Assembly: GCA_903831935.1 (NCBI GenBank)
Contig: CAIKZP010000037.1
Span: 43,645-107,644 of the forward strand
Reading direction: 5' to 3'
Length of the DNA stretch: 64,000 nucleotides
DNA from: an uncultured Bacteroidota bacterium
Lineage (GTDB): Bacteria > Bacteroidota > Bacteroidia > Chitinophagales > Chitinophagaceae
Made by a program: the position numbers and the translations under genes. The notes beneath the pieces are model-generated. The model worked only from the letters and a program-made list of their open reading frames with translations, searched no databases and was not told the origin of the DNA. Each line of letters begins with the position of its first letter. The stretch's first letter is position 1. Positions 63,889-64,000 of this stretch are shown here, piece by piece.

Positions 63889-64000
63889 TTATTGTTGATG
63901 GGTACTGTCTGAATTAGAACTAGGAGTAACTACAAGTGGTGTTTCTTTTGTGCCAAATAATTTTTCGAAATCTCGTCTATAAGAAATACTTACTCCCTGA
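63889..64000 (-). CDS. C-terminal end of a leftward gene, possibly TamB
   Basis: The minus strand is open from base 64000 down to a TAA at 63889-63891 with residues QGVSISYRRDFEKLFGTKE then a Ser/Thr/Pro-rich tail ending THQQ. Bacteroidota TamB (translocation and assembly module) proteins often end with GVSYRREF-type strands, and this fits, but 37 residues do not decide it. The 5' end is outside the window. The gene converges with the GT39 gene, 1 bp apart. Confidence 0.45.
   Translation of the reverse strand, partial: QGVSISYRRDFEKLFGTKETPLVVTPSSNSDSTHQQ

Noticed and set aside
1..64000. CRISPR array, insertion sequence, prophage, tRNA or rRNA genes
   Set aside because: Read for regular spacer repeats, transposase genes, tRNA cloverleaf ends and 16S/23S motifs; none seen.

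Overview
The window is an A+T-rich chromosomal stretch from a Bacteroidota bacterium, most likely of the Chitinophagaceae type. The phylum call rests on several things seen in the sequence: an Oar-like TonB-dependent receptor with an N-terminal carboxypeptidase-regulatory domain, a type IX secretion plug-like protein (DUF5103 family), DUF5683 and DUF4954 proteins, a lipidated TamA-like Omp85 protein (TamL), and many promoters matching the phylum's -7 box TAnnTTTG. Start codons mostly follow A-rich leaders without a Shine-Dalgarno sequence. kdsA shows a Gram-negative envelope with Kdo-type LPS. The family-level guess is inference. Nothing looks like a plasmid, prophage, insertion sequence, CRISPR array or genomic island, and no tRNA or rRNA gene was found.

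Layout. 1-8.4 kb: end of proS, truB, tamL, a SpoU-type rRNA methyltransferase, a LolE/FtsX-type permease, the T9SS plug-like protein and a lipase. 8.4-9.4 kb: SRP RNA and a transaldolase. 9.4-13.5 kb: a leftward cluster of ChaN-like protein, GH30 glycosidase, Gfo/Idh oxidoreductase and AlkD-like glycosylase. 13.6-20 kb: aconitase, PspC, kdsA, an SDR threonine dehydrogenase-like gene, an Rrf2 regulator and a small barrel. 19.2-22.4 kb: leftward parA-parB-DUF5683-dapB operon. 22.7-31.5 kb: metallophosphoesterase, porin-like barrel, a frame-broken DUF4954 gene, glmS and mutS. 31.6-35.1 kb: RNA methyltransferase, UbiA-like prenyltransferase, ruvX, def and a secreted unknown. 35.2-38.2 kb: leftward ECF sigma / tethered barrel / lipoprotein operon. 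38.4-46.3 kb: YbdK-like ligase, Oar-like receptor, ribBA, a coiled-coil secreted protein and phoH. 46.4-53.1 kb: rpe, a TPR lipoprotein, a TolB-like propeller, a small membrane protein, a YfcE-like phosphodiesterase and a large protease-propeller-barrel protein. 53.3-58.4 kb: alpha ribosomal operon (infA-rpmJ-rpsM-rpsK-rpsD-rpoA-rplQ) then carA. 58.4-63.9 kb: ackA-pta leftward, aroQ and a GT39 glycosyltransferase rightward, and the tail of a leftward gene that may be tamB.

Most of this is core housekeeping: translation, chromosome segregation, cell wall and LPS precursors, central carbon metabolism and acetate overflow. The less ordinary parts are (1) the DUF4954 gene split at a run of nine A, where losing one A (or gaining two) rejoins a protein of about 738 residues; (2) the sigma-factor operon, whose second protein has a cytoplasmic-looking N-terminus, one membrane helix, an Asn-rich linker and a C-terminal beta-barrel; (3) a 931-residue protein combining a gluzincin-type HExxH zinc site, a TolB-like propeller and an outer-membrane barrel; (4) apparent leaderless promoters at divergent mutS and an RNA methyltransferase gene; and (5) strong palindromes inside the ribosomal operon. 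No complete undescribed defence or mobile system was found.
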